A stretch of 64,000 nucleotides of DNA from JBMOMT01 sp049324835 (GTDB lineage: Bacteria > Chloroflexota > Anaerolineae > CAYNKW01). Where the stretch lies: positions 46,715 to 110,714 of the forward strand of contig JBMOMT010000027.1 in NCBI GenBank assembly GCA_049324835.1, written 5' to 3'. The stretch's first letter is position 1; each line of letters starts with the position of its first letter. A program made the position numbers and the translations under genes. Below the pieces are notes generated by a model that saw only the letters and a list, made by a program, of their open reading frames with translations, did not search any database and had not been told where the DNA came from. Positions 8,679-17,675 of the stretch are shown in pieces.

Positions 8679-9839
8679 ATGCCAGAAGCCGTCATTGTGG
8701 CAGCCGTGCGCACCCCTTCTGGCAGGCGCAACGGCAAACTGAAAGATTTTCACCCCACCGGGCTGGCCGCTGCCGTTTTGAATGCGGTGGTGCGCCGGGC
8801 AGGCATCGAACCGGCGATGGTGGACGATATTGTCATGGGCTGCGTGCTGCCGGCCGGGGATCAGGGTCTCAACGTGGCTCGCAACGCGGCTCTGCTGGCC
8901 GGTTTCCCGGTGGAGCTGCCGGCCACGACGGTGGATCGCCAGTGTGGCTCCGGGCAGCAGGCGATCCACTTTGCGGCCAATCTGATCCAGACGGGCGTGT
9001 GCGAGGTCGTCATCGCCGGCGGTGTGGAGAGCATGACCCGTGTGCCCATGGGCAGCACACGCCGCATCGACGGGCGGGGGTATCCGTTTACCGACGAGCT
9101 TTTGGCGCGTTATCCCATCACCAGCATGGGCCTGGCCGCCGAGATGATCGCCGAAAAGTGGGGCCTGGCCCGCGCCGAGCTGGATGCGTTCAGCCTGCGC
9201 AGCCATCAACTGGCCCACCAGGCGACGCTGGAAGGGCGCTTCCGGCAAGAGATCCTGCCGCTGGAAGTGACCGCCGAGGGCGTCGTCGAGACGATGGACG
9301 CGGACGAGACCATCCGGCCCGGCGCCAGCCTGGACGCGCTGGCGAGTCTGAAACCGGCCTTCAAAGAAGATGGTGTGGTGACGGCCGGTAATGCCAGTCC
9401 CATTTCCGATGGGGCGGCGGCGTTGCTGTTGATGTCGTTGGAGCGGGCCCGGTTGCTGGGCCTCAGGCCGCGCGCCCGCATCGCCGCGCAGGTGGTGGTG
9501 GGGGTGGATCCGGTCATCGCGCTCACTGGCCCCATCCCCGCCACGGGCCGCATTCTGGAGCGGGCGGGCATGAGCCTGGGGGACATCGATCTTTTTGAGG
9601 TCAACGAAGCGTTCGCCTCGGTGGTGCTGGCCTGGCAGCGTGAGGTGGAACCGGATATGGATCGGGTCAACGTGAACGGCGGCGCCATCGCCGTGGGGCA
9701 TCCGCTGGGGGCCAGCGGCGCGCGTATCATGACCACGCTCTTGCACGAACTGGAGCGGCGCGATGCGGCGCTGGGTTTGCAGACCATGTGCTGCTTTGGG
9801 GGTCTGGGCATCGCCACCATCATCGAGCGGATGGGATAA
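8679..9839 (+). CDS. Thiolase (acetyl-CoA C-acyltransferase family)
   Basis: This 386-residue thiolase has the nucleophilic Cys in DRQCGSGQQ (about residue 90), the active-site His in GGAIAVGHPLGASG and the second Cys in the C-terminal MCCFGGLG block. Members either cleave 3-ketoacyl-CoA or condense acetyl-CoA. The length is typical. It follows the mutase by 24 nt with GAGGGAAAAG upstream, suggesting one operon for degradation of a CoA-linked intermediate. Whether it acts in breakdown or synthesis is not decidable here. Confidence 0.93.
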   Translation: MPEAVIVAAVRTPSGRRNGKLKDFHPTGLAAAVLNAVVRRAGIEPAMVDDIVMGCVLPAGDQGLNVARNAALLAGFPVELPATTVDRQCGSGQQAIHFAANLIQTGVCEVVIAGGVESMTRVPMGSTRRIDGRGYPFTDELLARYPITSMGLAAEMIAEKWGLARAELDAFSLRSHQLAHQATLEGRFRQEILPLEVTAEGVVETMDADETIRPGASLDALASLKPAFKEDGVVTAGNASPISDGAAALLLMSLERARLLGLRPRARIAAQVVVGVDPVIALTGPIPATGRILERAGMSLGDIDLFEVNEAFASVVLAWQREVEPDMDRVNVNGGAIAVGHPLGASGARIMTTLLHELERRDAALGLQTMCCFGGLGIATIIERMG

Positions 9840-9989
9840 AAGGGCAACCGAGACATGCCAGTCGCGGTGAAGGGTGCCCGTCCGCCCCAGTGTGAAATCT
9901 TGTCAGACATGCTGGCCTGGCGATAGCGTGCCGGAGCGATCCTGGGCCAGGTTGAGATTGTTTATCGTCGTTTTTTTAAGGAGGACGGC

Positions 9990-11630
9990 ATGGCGGAACT
10001 GCAGAACCTGATCAAAGACTACCTGGCATTTGCCTTCAAGAGTGATCCCATCCAGGCGACGCGACTGGGAGTGCACGACTATGACCATCAGTTGGGCGTC
10101 CTGACGCCCGATGCGGTGGCCCAGGAAGCAGCCACGAGGCAGGATTTCCTGCGCCGTTTTCAGGCCATCGAAACCAAAGAACTCGATGCCGACGAGCGCA
10201 TGGACTTGCGGGTGGCGATCATCGACCTGGAGACGGCGCTGCGCCGCCACGAAGACCTGCGGGTGTGGCAACGCGCGCCCTATTGGTATCTGGAACGGCT
10301 GGGCGGGGCATTTTCCAACCTGATCGGCCGCCAGTTTGCGCCGGCCGAGGAACGGGGCCGGCGGCTGCTCTCGCGCATGCGGCAGACGCCGGATTACCTC
10401 CAATCGGCCCAGGCCAACCTCAACGAAGAATCGCCGCCGCTCTACGTCGAGATGGGCCTGACATCGGCCAGAGGACTGAAGCAGTTCCTGGGTGAGGCGG
10501 TGCTGGGATTCGCTGCCGAGCTGCCGCCCGCGTTGGAGGCAGACGTGCAGCGGGCCGTGGAGGGGATAGGGGCGGCTCTGACCGATTTCGAGGCGTTTCT
10601 GAAGGGGCTGCACGGTCGCGCCGGGGGGCATTATGCCTGCGGCGCGGAGCACTTTGATTTCCTGCTGCAGAATTTTCACCTGTTGGACATGGATCACGAA
10701 TCGCTGTACAAATTTGGCCTGGAGCACGTGGCCGCCGACCGGGCCCGGCTGGAGGGCTATGCCAGCGAGCAGGACCCCAACCGCACCTGGGTCGAGCAGA
10801 TCGACCGTGTCAAAGAGGCGCATCCCCAACCGGAGGATTTCAAAGACTCTTATGGCTGCGAGATGAAACTGGCGCGGCAGCATTGTGTGGAGCAAGACCT
10901 GATCACCCTGCCGGAGGGTGAGGTGTGCCGCATGGTCTGGCTGCCCACTTATTTGCGGGCCAGTCTGCCCATCGCGGTGATGGGCACCACGCCGCCCTTT
11001 GAGCCCGGTCTGGAGAGTGAGTGGCTCATCACGCCCCTGGATCCGGAGGCATCACCGGAACGGCAGAAACAGCACATGCGGGACAATTGTTATGCTTTTG
11101 CTCGCTCTATCGCGTTGCACGAGATCTATCCGGGCCACCACTTGCAAAAAGTGCACCACAAGCTGGCGACAAAGAATTCACCCATGCGGTGTTATTTCAG
11201 CAGCCCCGTTTTTGTGGAAGGATGGGGCCTTTACACCGAAGACCTGTTCGAAGAGACCGGTTTTATCCACGAACCGCCGGTGATGCTGTTTAAATTGCGC
11301 AACGCTCTGTGGCGCTCGGTGCGCGTGGTCATCGATACGGGCCTTCACACGCGGAACATGAGCTTTGAGGATGCGGTCGATCTGCTGCAAGAGGAGGTCT
11401 GCCTGGATCCACACATGGCCGAGGGTGAGGTGCGGCGTTATACCACCCACAACAACCCCACCTACCCTTCGTCGTATCTGGTGGGCAAGGTGCTCATCCA
11501 GGAACTGCGGGAGAAATGGCGCCGCCAGCAGGGCGACTCGTACAGCCTCAAGGCTTTTCACGATCTTTTGCTGAGTTTCGGGTCGCCGCCAGTGAAGCTC
11601 ATCGCCGAGCGGATGCTGGCCGAGCAGTAG
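9990..11630 (+). CDS. DUF885 family putative metallo-hydrolase 1
   Basis: The 546-residue protein belongs to the DUF885 family, mostly alpha-helical proteins suspected to be metallopeptidases. The hallmark HEIYPGHHLQ lies near residue 376 and EGWGLYTEDLFEE about 30 residues later, giving an HExxxGH-plus-Glu zinc-site pattern. There is no signal peptide, so a cytoplasmic peptide or amide substrate is likely. AAGGAGG lies just upstream of ATG 9990. The next genes encode a dipeptide-type importer, and a second DUF885 gene lies at 17676, suggesting that these enzymes process an imported peptide-like compound. Biochemical function is unproven for the family. Confidence 0.88.
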   Translation: MAELQNLIKDYLAFAFKSDPIQATRLGVHDYDHQLGVLTPDAVAQEAATRQDFLRRFQAIETKELDADERMDLRVAIIDLETALRRHEDLRVWQRAPYWYLERLGGAFSNLIGRQFAPAEERGRRLLSRMRQTPDYLQSAQANLNEESPPLYVEMGLTSARGLKQFLGEAVLGFAAELPPALEADVQRAVEGIGAALTDFEAFLKGLHGRAGGHYACGAEHFDFLLQNFHLLDMDHESLYKFGLEHVAADRARLEGYASEQDPNRTWVEQIDRVKEAHPQPEDFKDSYGCEMKLARQHCVEQDLITLPEGEVCRMVWLPTYLRASLPIAVMGTTPPFEPGLESEWLITPLDPEASPERQKQHMRDNCYAFARSIALHEIYPGHHLQKVHHKLATKNSPMRCYFSSPVFVEGWGLYTEDLFEETGFIHEPPVMLFKLRNALWRSVRVVIDTGLHTRNMSFEDAVDLLQEEVCLDPHMAEGEVRRYTTHNNPTYPSSYLVGKVLIQELREKWRRQQGDSYSLKAFHDLLLSFGSPPVKLIAERMLAEQ

Positions 11631-11762
11631 GGGTGCGCCGGACCGAAGGCTCGAGGACGAGTCCAGATGAAGGGAGGAGGTGATGAGACCGCGGTGATGC
11701 AACGATGTAGGATTCGATAAGTTGACCCGACTGAGAGGAGATTCAGAGAGGAGAGAATTCCC

Positions 11763-13496
11763 ATGTGGTACAGAAAACCTGGTGTTCTGATGGTAGGTTT
11801 GATGATCGTTGGCCTGTTGCTGTCGGCGTGCGCCACGCCGACGCCAGAAGTGATCGAAAAAGTGGTCACCCAGGTGATCAAAGAGACGGTCAAGGAGACG
11901 GTGATCGTCGAGGGCACGCCTCAGGTGGTGGAAAAAGAGGTCACGCGGGTTATTGTCGCGACGGCAGAGCCGACGCCGGCCTCTATGGCTGGGGTGTGTG
12001 AATGTGGCGGCGACGTCATCATCGGCTCCAACGGCGATGGCAAGATCGTCAACCCCATCCTGGCCATCGACACCGATGGCTTTTGGCGCACCGACCTGAT
12101 GTTCGACAGCCTGGTTCGTGTCGATCCCGAGACCACCGCCCCGGTGGGGCAGCTGGCCGAATCGTGGGACATCTCGGATGACGCCACCACCTATACCTTT
12201 CACCTGGTCGATGCCGACGTGCGCTGGCACGACGGTGAGCCGTTTACGGTGGCAGACATCGAGTTCACCATGATGGAGATCCTCAAGTCCACCTATACCG
12301 GCATTTTCCAGACACGCTTTGCCGACCTGGTGGGCGCCGACAAGGTGATCGCCGGGGAGGCCACAGAGCTGGAGGGCTTTCAAGTCATCGACGACAAGAC
12401 GGTGCAGTTCAAGTTGAACCAGCCCAACGCTTCGTTCCTGGCCTATGCCATCCGCGATCTTAAATTCCTGCCCAAACACTTGCTGGAAGGCCAGGAGATC
12501 ACCGAAGACATGCCTTACAGCCTGGCGCCGGTGGGCAATGGCCCCTACAAGTTCAAAGAATGGGACAAGGGCAACCGCTTTGTCATGGAATGGAACGAGG
12601 ACTATTGGGGTGGCCGCCCCTGTGTCAAGACGCTGACCACGGTGGTCATCCCCGATATGCAGGCGCTGGCAGCGGCTGTCGAGGCCGGCGACATCGACAT
12701 GACCATCATGGTGCCGCCCACCGAGGTGGCGCGCCTGGCCCAGGTGGATGGGCTGGCCTACTACAAGCAGCCGTCGGTGGGTGCGGAAGTGTTGTGGTTC
12801 AACCCCAATCACCCCATCCTGGGCGACGTGCGGGTACGCAGAGCCATCGCTCACGCCATCGACGTCCAGGCCTTCACCGAGGGCGTGCTTCAGGGCACCA
12901 CCGATCCGGCCAACTCGCAGCTCACCACGGCCAGTTGGGCCTACAACCCCAATGCCACCCTGCCGGAGTACAATCCTGAGAAGGCCAAAGAGCTGTTGGC
13001 CGAAGCGGGTTATGCCGATGGTTTCAAGATCAAGCTGTCCACCAATCAGGGCAACTTTTTCCGCGAGCACTTTGTCGAGTACGTCCAGGCAGAGTTGGCC
13101 AAGGTGGGCATTGAGGTGGAGGTCGTCAAAGCCGAGTGGGGCACCTTTATCGGTGCCGTCATGGCTGGCGACTTTGAGATGCGCTTCCACAACCAGACCG
13201 GCGGCATCCCCGACCCGGATGTCATCGTGGAGGTCTTTCACACCGATGGGGCCAACAACTATGGCAAATACAGCAACCCTGAGGTGGATCGTCTGCTCGA
13301 AGAGGCCGGGCTGAGCACCAACCTCGAAGAACGTAAACAGATGTACTACCAGGTTCAGGATCTGCTCAACGAGGATCTGATCGGCTTCCCGGCCTTTTGG
13401 CGTCCCAACCCGCTGGTTGCCAACGCCAGGTACGGCAATGTGGTGCCCTCGGTGCTCCACACCTACGGCGGCGTGCACAACTGGTGCGTCAAATAG
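11763..13496 (+). CDS. Dipeptide/oligopeptide ABC transporter substrate-binding lipoprotein (family 5)
   Basis: The 577-residue protein carries a lipobox (LLLSAC, Cys about 24), then roughly 45 residues rich in Val, Glu, Lys and Thr with a repeated VVEKE/VIKETV pattern, then a family 5 solute-binding domain (peptide, nickel or oligosaccharide type). The spacer presumably lifts the binding domain off the membrane and is typical of Chloroflexota lipoproteins. AGGAGAG lies upstream of ATG 11763. Two permease genes follow after a hairpin, but no ATPase genes. The ligand is probably a peptide or peptide-like amide judging from the DUF885 and amidohydrolase neighbours. Confidence 0.92.
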   Translation: MWYRKPGVLMVGLMIVGLLLSACATPTPEVIEKVVTQVIKETVKETVIVEGTPQVVEKEVTRVIVATAEPTPASMAGVCECGGDVIIGSNGDGKIVNPILAIDTDGFWRTDLMFDSLVRVDPETTAPVGQLAESWDISDDATTYTFHLVDADVRWHDGEPFTVADIEFTMMEILKSTYTGIFQTRFADLVGADKVIAGEATELEGFQVIDDKTVQFKLNQPNASFLAYAIRDLKFLPKHLLEGQEITEDMPYSLAPVGNGPYKFKEWDKGNRFVMEWNEDYWGGRPCVKTLTTVVIPDMQALAAAVEAGDIDMTIMVPPTEVARLAQVDGLAYYKQPSVGAEVLWFNPNHPILGDVRVRRAIAHAIDVQAFTEGVLQGTTDPANSQLTTASWAYNPNATLPEYNPEKAKELLAEAGYADGFKIKLSTNQGNFFREHFVEYVQAELAKVGIEVEVVKAEWGTFIGAVMAGDFEMRFHNQTGGIPDPDVIVEVFHTDGANNYGKYSNPEVDRLLEEAGLSTNLEERKQMYYQVQDLLNEDLIGFPAFWRPNPLVANARYGNVVPSVLHTYGGVHNWCVK

Positions 13497-13567
13497 TGAC
13501 GTCACGCTGGTGAACGCCGTTCCGCGAGAGGCTGCATCGCCTGTAGCCTGAAGACAGGGAACGCATC

Positions 13568-13601
13568 GGGAGGGGCTGGGCTCGGAAACCCTGCCCCTCC
13601 C
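13568..13601 (+). terminator. Hairpin between binding protein and permeases
   Basis: GGGAGGGGCTGGG pairs with CCCTGCCCCTCCC (12 of 13 positions) around an 8-nt loop. There is no clean T-run after it. It probably acts as a partial terminator or a 3'-end stabiliser that keeps binding-protein mRNA above permease mRNA. Confidence 0.5.
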
Positions 13602-13683
13602 CACACCTGCTTTTGCCGGATCGTCAGGGACGGCTGTCATCTCGTCACGATCCGTCGACGACGAAAGAGTGAGGAGTTGATCT

Positions 13684-14646
13684 ATGACTCGCTACATTGT
13701 TCGTCGCATCTTGTTCATGTTGCCGCTGCTTTTGGGGCTCAGCCTTTTTGTGTTTGTGTTGATTCGGCTGGCGCCGGGTGATCCCACGCTGTTTTACCTT
13801 CCACCCGAACAGGCAGCCGACCCGGCGATTCGTTTGAGAGTCATGACTCGCCTGGGCCTGGATCAACCGATACACATCCAGTATATCCGCTGGCTGGGCA
13901 ACGCCCTTCAGGGGGATTTTGGCTTTGCCTATGGCTACGGAGAGCCAGTGCTCAGGCTCATCGGATCGCACGTGCCGGCCACGGCGCACTTGCAGTTTGC
14001 GGCTTTGTTTCTGGCTCTCATCGTTGCCATTCCCATAGGCATCATCTCTGCCACCCGGCAGTACTCGCTGCTGGATAACACCGTCACGGTGTTTGCCTTT
14101 TTTGGCCTCTCGATGCCCAATTTCTGGTTTGCCCTGCTGCTGATGCTGCTTTTTGCGGTCAAATGGGATATGCTGCCGGCGGTTGGGGCGGGTTTGGACA
14201 AACCTCTTGTGGAACGGTTGAAATATTTCGTCATGCCCTCGGTGGTTCTGGCGTTCAACTATATGGCCACCTATGTTCGTTTTATGCGCTCCAGCATGCT
14301 GGAGGTCATCCGGCAGGATTATATCACCACGGCCCGGGCCAAAGGTTTGAGCGAGCACGGCATTCTCTACAGGCACGCTTTGAAAAACGCCGTTCTGCCC
14401 GTGATCACAGTGGTGGGTATATCGGTGCCACGGCTGCTCGGCGGCTCGATCATCATCGAGAGCGTTTTCGCCTGGCCGGGCATTGGGCGTCTCGGCTACG
14501 ATGCGGTGCTTCGGCGGGACTACCCCACCATCATGGGCCTCACCGTGCTGACGGCCACGTTCGTCATGATTGTCAACTTGCTGGTGGACATTCTTTATTC
14601 GTTCGTTGATCCGCGTATCGCCTATACCAGCAAGGAGCGGATGTGA
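13684..14646 (+). CDS. Dipeptide-type ABC transporter permease 1 (DppB type)
   Basis: The 320-residue permease starts with the typical MTRYIVRRILFMLPLL helix and has about six membrane segments. The ATPase-docking EAA loop is present (TTARAKGLSEHGILYRHAL). A GAGGAG RBS precedes ATG 13684. It probably pairs with the permease encoded immediately downstream and is fed by the lipoprotein encoded at 11763. The ATP-binding subunits that must drive it are not in this window. Confidence 0.94.
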   Translation: MTRYIVRRILFMLPLLLGLSLFVFVLIRLAPGDPTLFYLPPEQAADPAIRLRVMTRLGLDQPIHIQYIRWLGNALQGDFGFAYGYGEPVLRLIGSHVPATAHLQFAALFLALIVAIPIGIISATRQYSLLDNTVTVFAFFGLSMPNFWFALLLMLLFAVKWDMLPAVGAGLDKPLVERLKYFVMPSVVLAFNYMATYVRFMRSSMLEVIRQDYITTARAKGLSEHGILYRHALKNAVLPVITVVGISVPRLLGGSIIIESVFAWPGIGRLGYDAVLRRDYPTIMGLTVLTATFVMIVNLLVDILYSFVDPRIAYTSKERM

Positions 14647-14647
14647 T

Positions 14648-15532
14648 ATGGTCAAAGAGCTGACGAACGTTCAGTCGCCGGAGACTCGACACATTGGTGA
14701 GACCCTGCGCCTGTGGCGTGCCTTTCGGCGCAATCGCCTGGCGCTGGCAGGATTGATGACGGTTCTGCTCATCTGCCTGGTGGCGATCTTGGGGCCACGG
14801 ATCGCACCCTACGACTATGCTGAGCAGAACGTGCGTAACTGTGTCTGCCCACCCAACGCGGAGAATCTGCTGGGCACCGACCAATGGGGCCGAGACATTC
14901 TCAGCCGCATCATCGTCGGCAGCCGCGTCTCACTATCGGTGGGTATCGTGTCGGTGTTGATTCTGATCACCATCGGCGTCGCCATTGGGGCCGTCGCCGG
15001 TTACAATCGTCAACTGGATGGGCCGCTGATGCGTTTTGTGGACATGATGATGTCCATTCCGGGCTTCTTTTTATTGCTGACCATCGTGGCCCTCTTTGGG
15101 CCCAGCCTGCTCAACACCATGCTGGTCATCGGCCTGACCAGTTGGATGGGCACGGCGCGCCTGGTGCGGGGCCAGTTCCTCTCGCTGCGGGAAAAAGAGT
15201 TCGTCGAGGCCGCTCGCTGCGTGGGTGTGCCCGGCTGGCGCATCGTCGCCCGTCATCTGCTGCCTAACACCCTGGCCGTGATCATCGTCCAGGCCACGCT
15301 GTTCATGTCGCAGGCCATTCTCATCGAGAGCAGCCTCAGTTACCTGGGCCTGGGCGCCCAGCCGCCCACACCCAGTTGGGGCGGCATGCTCAGCCAGGGA
15401 CGCGATTACATGCGTCAGGCTCCGTGGGGCACGCTCTTTCCCGGCCTGGCCATCTTTGTCACGGTCATGGCCTTCAACCTGCTGGGTGATGGGCTGCGTG
15501 ACGCCCTGGACCCGCACCTGCGCGGACGCTGA
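14648..15532 (+). CDS. Dipeptide-type ABC transporter permease 2 (DppC type)
   Basis: This 294-residue permease has an N-terminal cytoplasmic stretch, a first helix at about 30-50, an extracytoplasmic loop ending LLGTDQWGRDILSRI (a DppC hallmark) and an EAA loop in VEAARCVGVPGWRIVARH. ATG 14648 begins one base after the stop of the previous gene, so the two are translationally coupled. After it comes an SDR gene rather than DppD/DppF ATPases, which is unusual for this family. Confidence 0.94.
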   Translation: MVKELTNVQSPETRHIGETLRLWRAFRRNRLALAGLMTVLLICLVAILGPRIAPYDYAEQNVRNCVCPPNAENLLGTDQWGRDILSRIIVGSRVSLSVGIVSVLILITIGVAIGAVAGYNRQLDGPLMRFVDMMMSIPGFFLLLTIVALFGPSLLNTMLVIGLTSWMGTARLVRGQFLSLREKEFVEAARCVGVPGWRIVARHLLPNTLAVIIVQATLFMSQAILIESSLSYLGLGAQPPTPSWGGMLSQGRDYMRQAPWGTLFPGLAIFVTVMAFNLLGDGLRDALDPHLRGR

Positions 15533-15546
15533 AAAAGGAGGATGAT

Positions 15547-16308
15547 GTGAGACTTGCCGATCGCGTGGCCATCGTCACCGGCGCGGCGCGAGGCATTGGT
15601 CGCGGCATCGCGCTGCGCTACGCCGAAGAAGGGGCGGTAGTGGTCATCGCCGACATCCTGGACGACATGGGACGAGAGACAGCCGAGATGATCCGCCAGG
15701 CAGGCGGCCAGGCATTGGCTATCGAGATGGATGTCAGCCAGCGGTCAGAGGTAGAGTCGACGGTGGCCCAGGTGATGGCGACCTTTGGCCGGGTGGATAT
15801 CCTGGTCAACGACGCCGGCATCACAGGCCGCATGCCCCTTTTGCAGATGACCGAAGACGATTGGGATCGTATGATCGACGTCAACTTGAAAGGGCCGTTT
15901 CTCTGCTCGCAGGCGGTGGTGCGAGAGATGATCGGCGCCGGCCGCAAAGGCAAGATCGTCAACATCGCTTCCATCGAATCAGAGGCCGCCTGCCCGGATC
16001 AGGCTCACTATGCGGCCTCCAAGGGTGGGCTGTTGATGCTGACCCGGGCGCTGGCCTACGATCTGGCGCCTTTCGGCATCAACGTCAACGCCATCGGGCC
16101 GGGCACCACCGATTCGGGCCGCGGCCATTTTGACGATCCGGCGGTGCGGGCGCGCTACGAGACGCGTATCCCCTGGGCACGTGTGGCCGTGCCGCGCGAT
16201 ATCGCCAATGCGGCAGTCTTTTTGGCCTCCGACGAGGCCGAGTATATCACCGGCACCATTTTGTACGTGGACGGTGGATGTCTGATCAAATACGCGGGTG
16301 TTCAGTAG
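15547..16308 (+). CDS. Short-chain dehydrogenase/reductase (SDR) 2
   Basis: The 253-residue protein has TGAARGIG, the structural Asn motif as NDAG (Asp replacing the second Asn), and YAASK as the catalytic Tyr/Lys. It keeps the C-terminal YVDGG loop. The start is GTG 15547, with AAAAAGGAGG upstream. It lies 14 nt after the permease and 39 nt before an amidohydrolase, so it is very likely in the same operon and acts on the same imported substrate family. It is a paralogue of the SDRs encoded at 4196 and 19297. Confidence 0.92.
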   Translation: MRLADRVAIVTGAARGIGRGIALRYAEEGAVVVIADILDDMGRETAEMIRQAGGQALAIEMDVSQRSEVESTVAQVMATFGRVDILVNDAGITGRMPLLQMTEDDWDRMIDVNLKGPFLCSQAVVREMIGAGRKGKIVNIASIESEAACPDQAHYAASKGGLLMLTRALAYDLAPFGINVNAIGPGTTDSGRGHFDDPAVRARYETRIPWARVAVPRDIANAAVFLASDEAEYITGTILYVDGGCLIKYAGVQ

Positions 16309-16347
16309 GGGCAAGATATGCCTCGCCCAGGTATGGAGGGAGATGCC

Positions 16348-17610
16348 ATGAAACTCTATCTGATCAACGGTTCTGTGATCGACTGTGTGACCGACGATCC
16401 GGCGCCCGTCGCCGCGACGGTGGTGGTGGAAGGTACCAGGATTGTGGGGGTGTACCGTGCGGACGGCCCGCCCGCGCCGCCGCCAATGGAAGACGCAACC
16501 GTCATCGATCTGGCGGGCCGGTATCTGATGCCCGGCCTGTGGGACGCGCACTGCCATCCCGGCGGCATGATCCCCGATCCCAACCGTGAAGCCTGTTTCG
16601 AGACCGAGGCCGAGCGCACGCTGCGGGCCGTGCGCAACACGTCGGCGGCGCTCCATGTGGGCGTCACGGCCCTGCGCTCGGCGGGTGAGGCCAACTTTAT
16701 CGACGTGGCTTTGCGCGACACCTACGCCAATCGCCAGCCGGCGGGCCTATGGAAAAAGGGCTACGCCGACAAGCGCCTGCTGGGGCCGCGTATGTTTTGT
16801 GCGGGCAAGGGATTACGCATCACCGGCGGGCATGGGGCCAACGGGCGCGTGCAGCCCATGTACCTGGACCCGGCGCTGGAGGTGGATGGCGCCGACGAGG
16901 CGCTCAAGGCGGCGCGTTACGTCATGAAAATGGGCGTCGATTGGGTCAAAATTTGTATCACCGGTGGCATCGCCGGGGTGCGCGAAGGTATGGGCGAATC
17001 GCAGATGACCTTCGATGAGATCAAAGCGGTGTGCGACGCCGCGCACAACAAGGGACTCAAAGTGGGCGCTCACACCGGCGCGGCCGCCGCGGCCAGGTTG
17101 GCCGTCAGGGCCGGTTTGGATGTGGTGGAACACGGCTACGAGCTGGATCGCGAGGTGTGCGACATGATGGCCGAGCGGGGGGTGTATTACTGCCCCACGC
17201 TGTCGGTGACGCACGACGAGGAGTATATGCGGCGTTGGGAGTGGCCTGAATATTCGCTGCGCCGGGCGTTGGAAGGAGCCGAGAGGCACCGCCAGGCGCT
17301 GAAATTCGCCCTCGAGGCGGGCGTCAAGATCATCAACGGCGCCGATCTCAACCCCATCGCCGACACCGCCATCCCCGAGATCGAGTGGGTGGTGCGCGCC
17401 GGCATGAGCCAGGCCCAGGCGCTCATCGCTTCCACCCGCCGCCCGGCCGAGTTGTGTGGTCTGGATGACCTTCTGGGCAGCGTCGAGCCCGGCAAACTGG
17501 CCGATCTGATCGTGGTGCAAGAGAGCCCGCTGCAGAACATCTCGGCGTTGCGAGATGTCAGGCTGGTGATCAAAGAGGGCGAGATCGTCGTGGATCGGAT
17601 GGCTGCGTAG
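16348..17610 (+). CDS. Amidohydrolase (imidazolonepropionase/prolidase-like) 1
   Basis: The 420-residue metal-dependent hydrolase has a beta-sandwich plus TIM barrel. Visible ligands are DAHCHPGG (HxH), the Lys of WVKICITGGI that may be carboxylated, the His in GAHTG, the His in VVEHG and the Asp in GADLNP. Relatives cleave Xaa-Pro dipeptides, cyclic amides or imidazolone rings. The C-terminus ends with the typical GKLADLIVV and a sandwich strand. ATG 16348 is used because GGAGGGAGATG lies upstream; the earlier ATG at 16318 has no such site. A close paralogue is encoded at 20379. Confidence 0.9.
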   Translation: MKLYLINGSVIDCVTDDPAPVAATVVVEGTRIVGVYRADGPPAPPPMEDATVIDLAGRYLMPGLWDAHCHPGGMIPDPNREACFETEAERTLRAVRNTSAALHVGVTALRSAGEANFIDVALRDTYANRQPAGLWKKGYADKRLLGPRMFCAGKGLRITGGHGANGRVQPMYLDPALEVDGADEALKAARYVMKMGVDWVKICITGGIAGVREGMGESQMTFDEIKAVCDAAHNKGLKVGAHTGAAAAARLAVRAGLDVVEHGYELDREVCDMMAERGVYYCPTLSVTHDEEYMRRWEWPEYSLRRALEGAERHRQALKFALEAGVKIINGADLNPIADTAIPEIEWVVRAGMSQAQALIASTRRPAELCGLDDLLGSVEPGKLADLIVVQESPLQNISALRDVRLVIKEGEIVVDRMAA

Positions 17611-17675
17611 AAAACGCTCCCTGTCCGGTTGGGCCCTGGTTTGCCGGAGGGGGAGCGCACACAGAGGGAGGTACC

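Noticed and set aside
5778..9746. A 1322-residue open frame on the minus strand across OYE, mutase, thiolase
   Set aside because: Composition is His/Arg/Gly-rich shadow of three well-supported + strand genes; high GC leaves few antisense stops.
9840..9989. Possible riboswitch or small RNA between thiolase and DUF885 genes
   Set aside because: Only weak partial stems (for example CTGGCCTGG with CCTGGGCCAG) were seen and no known aptamer core could be recognised.
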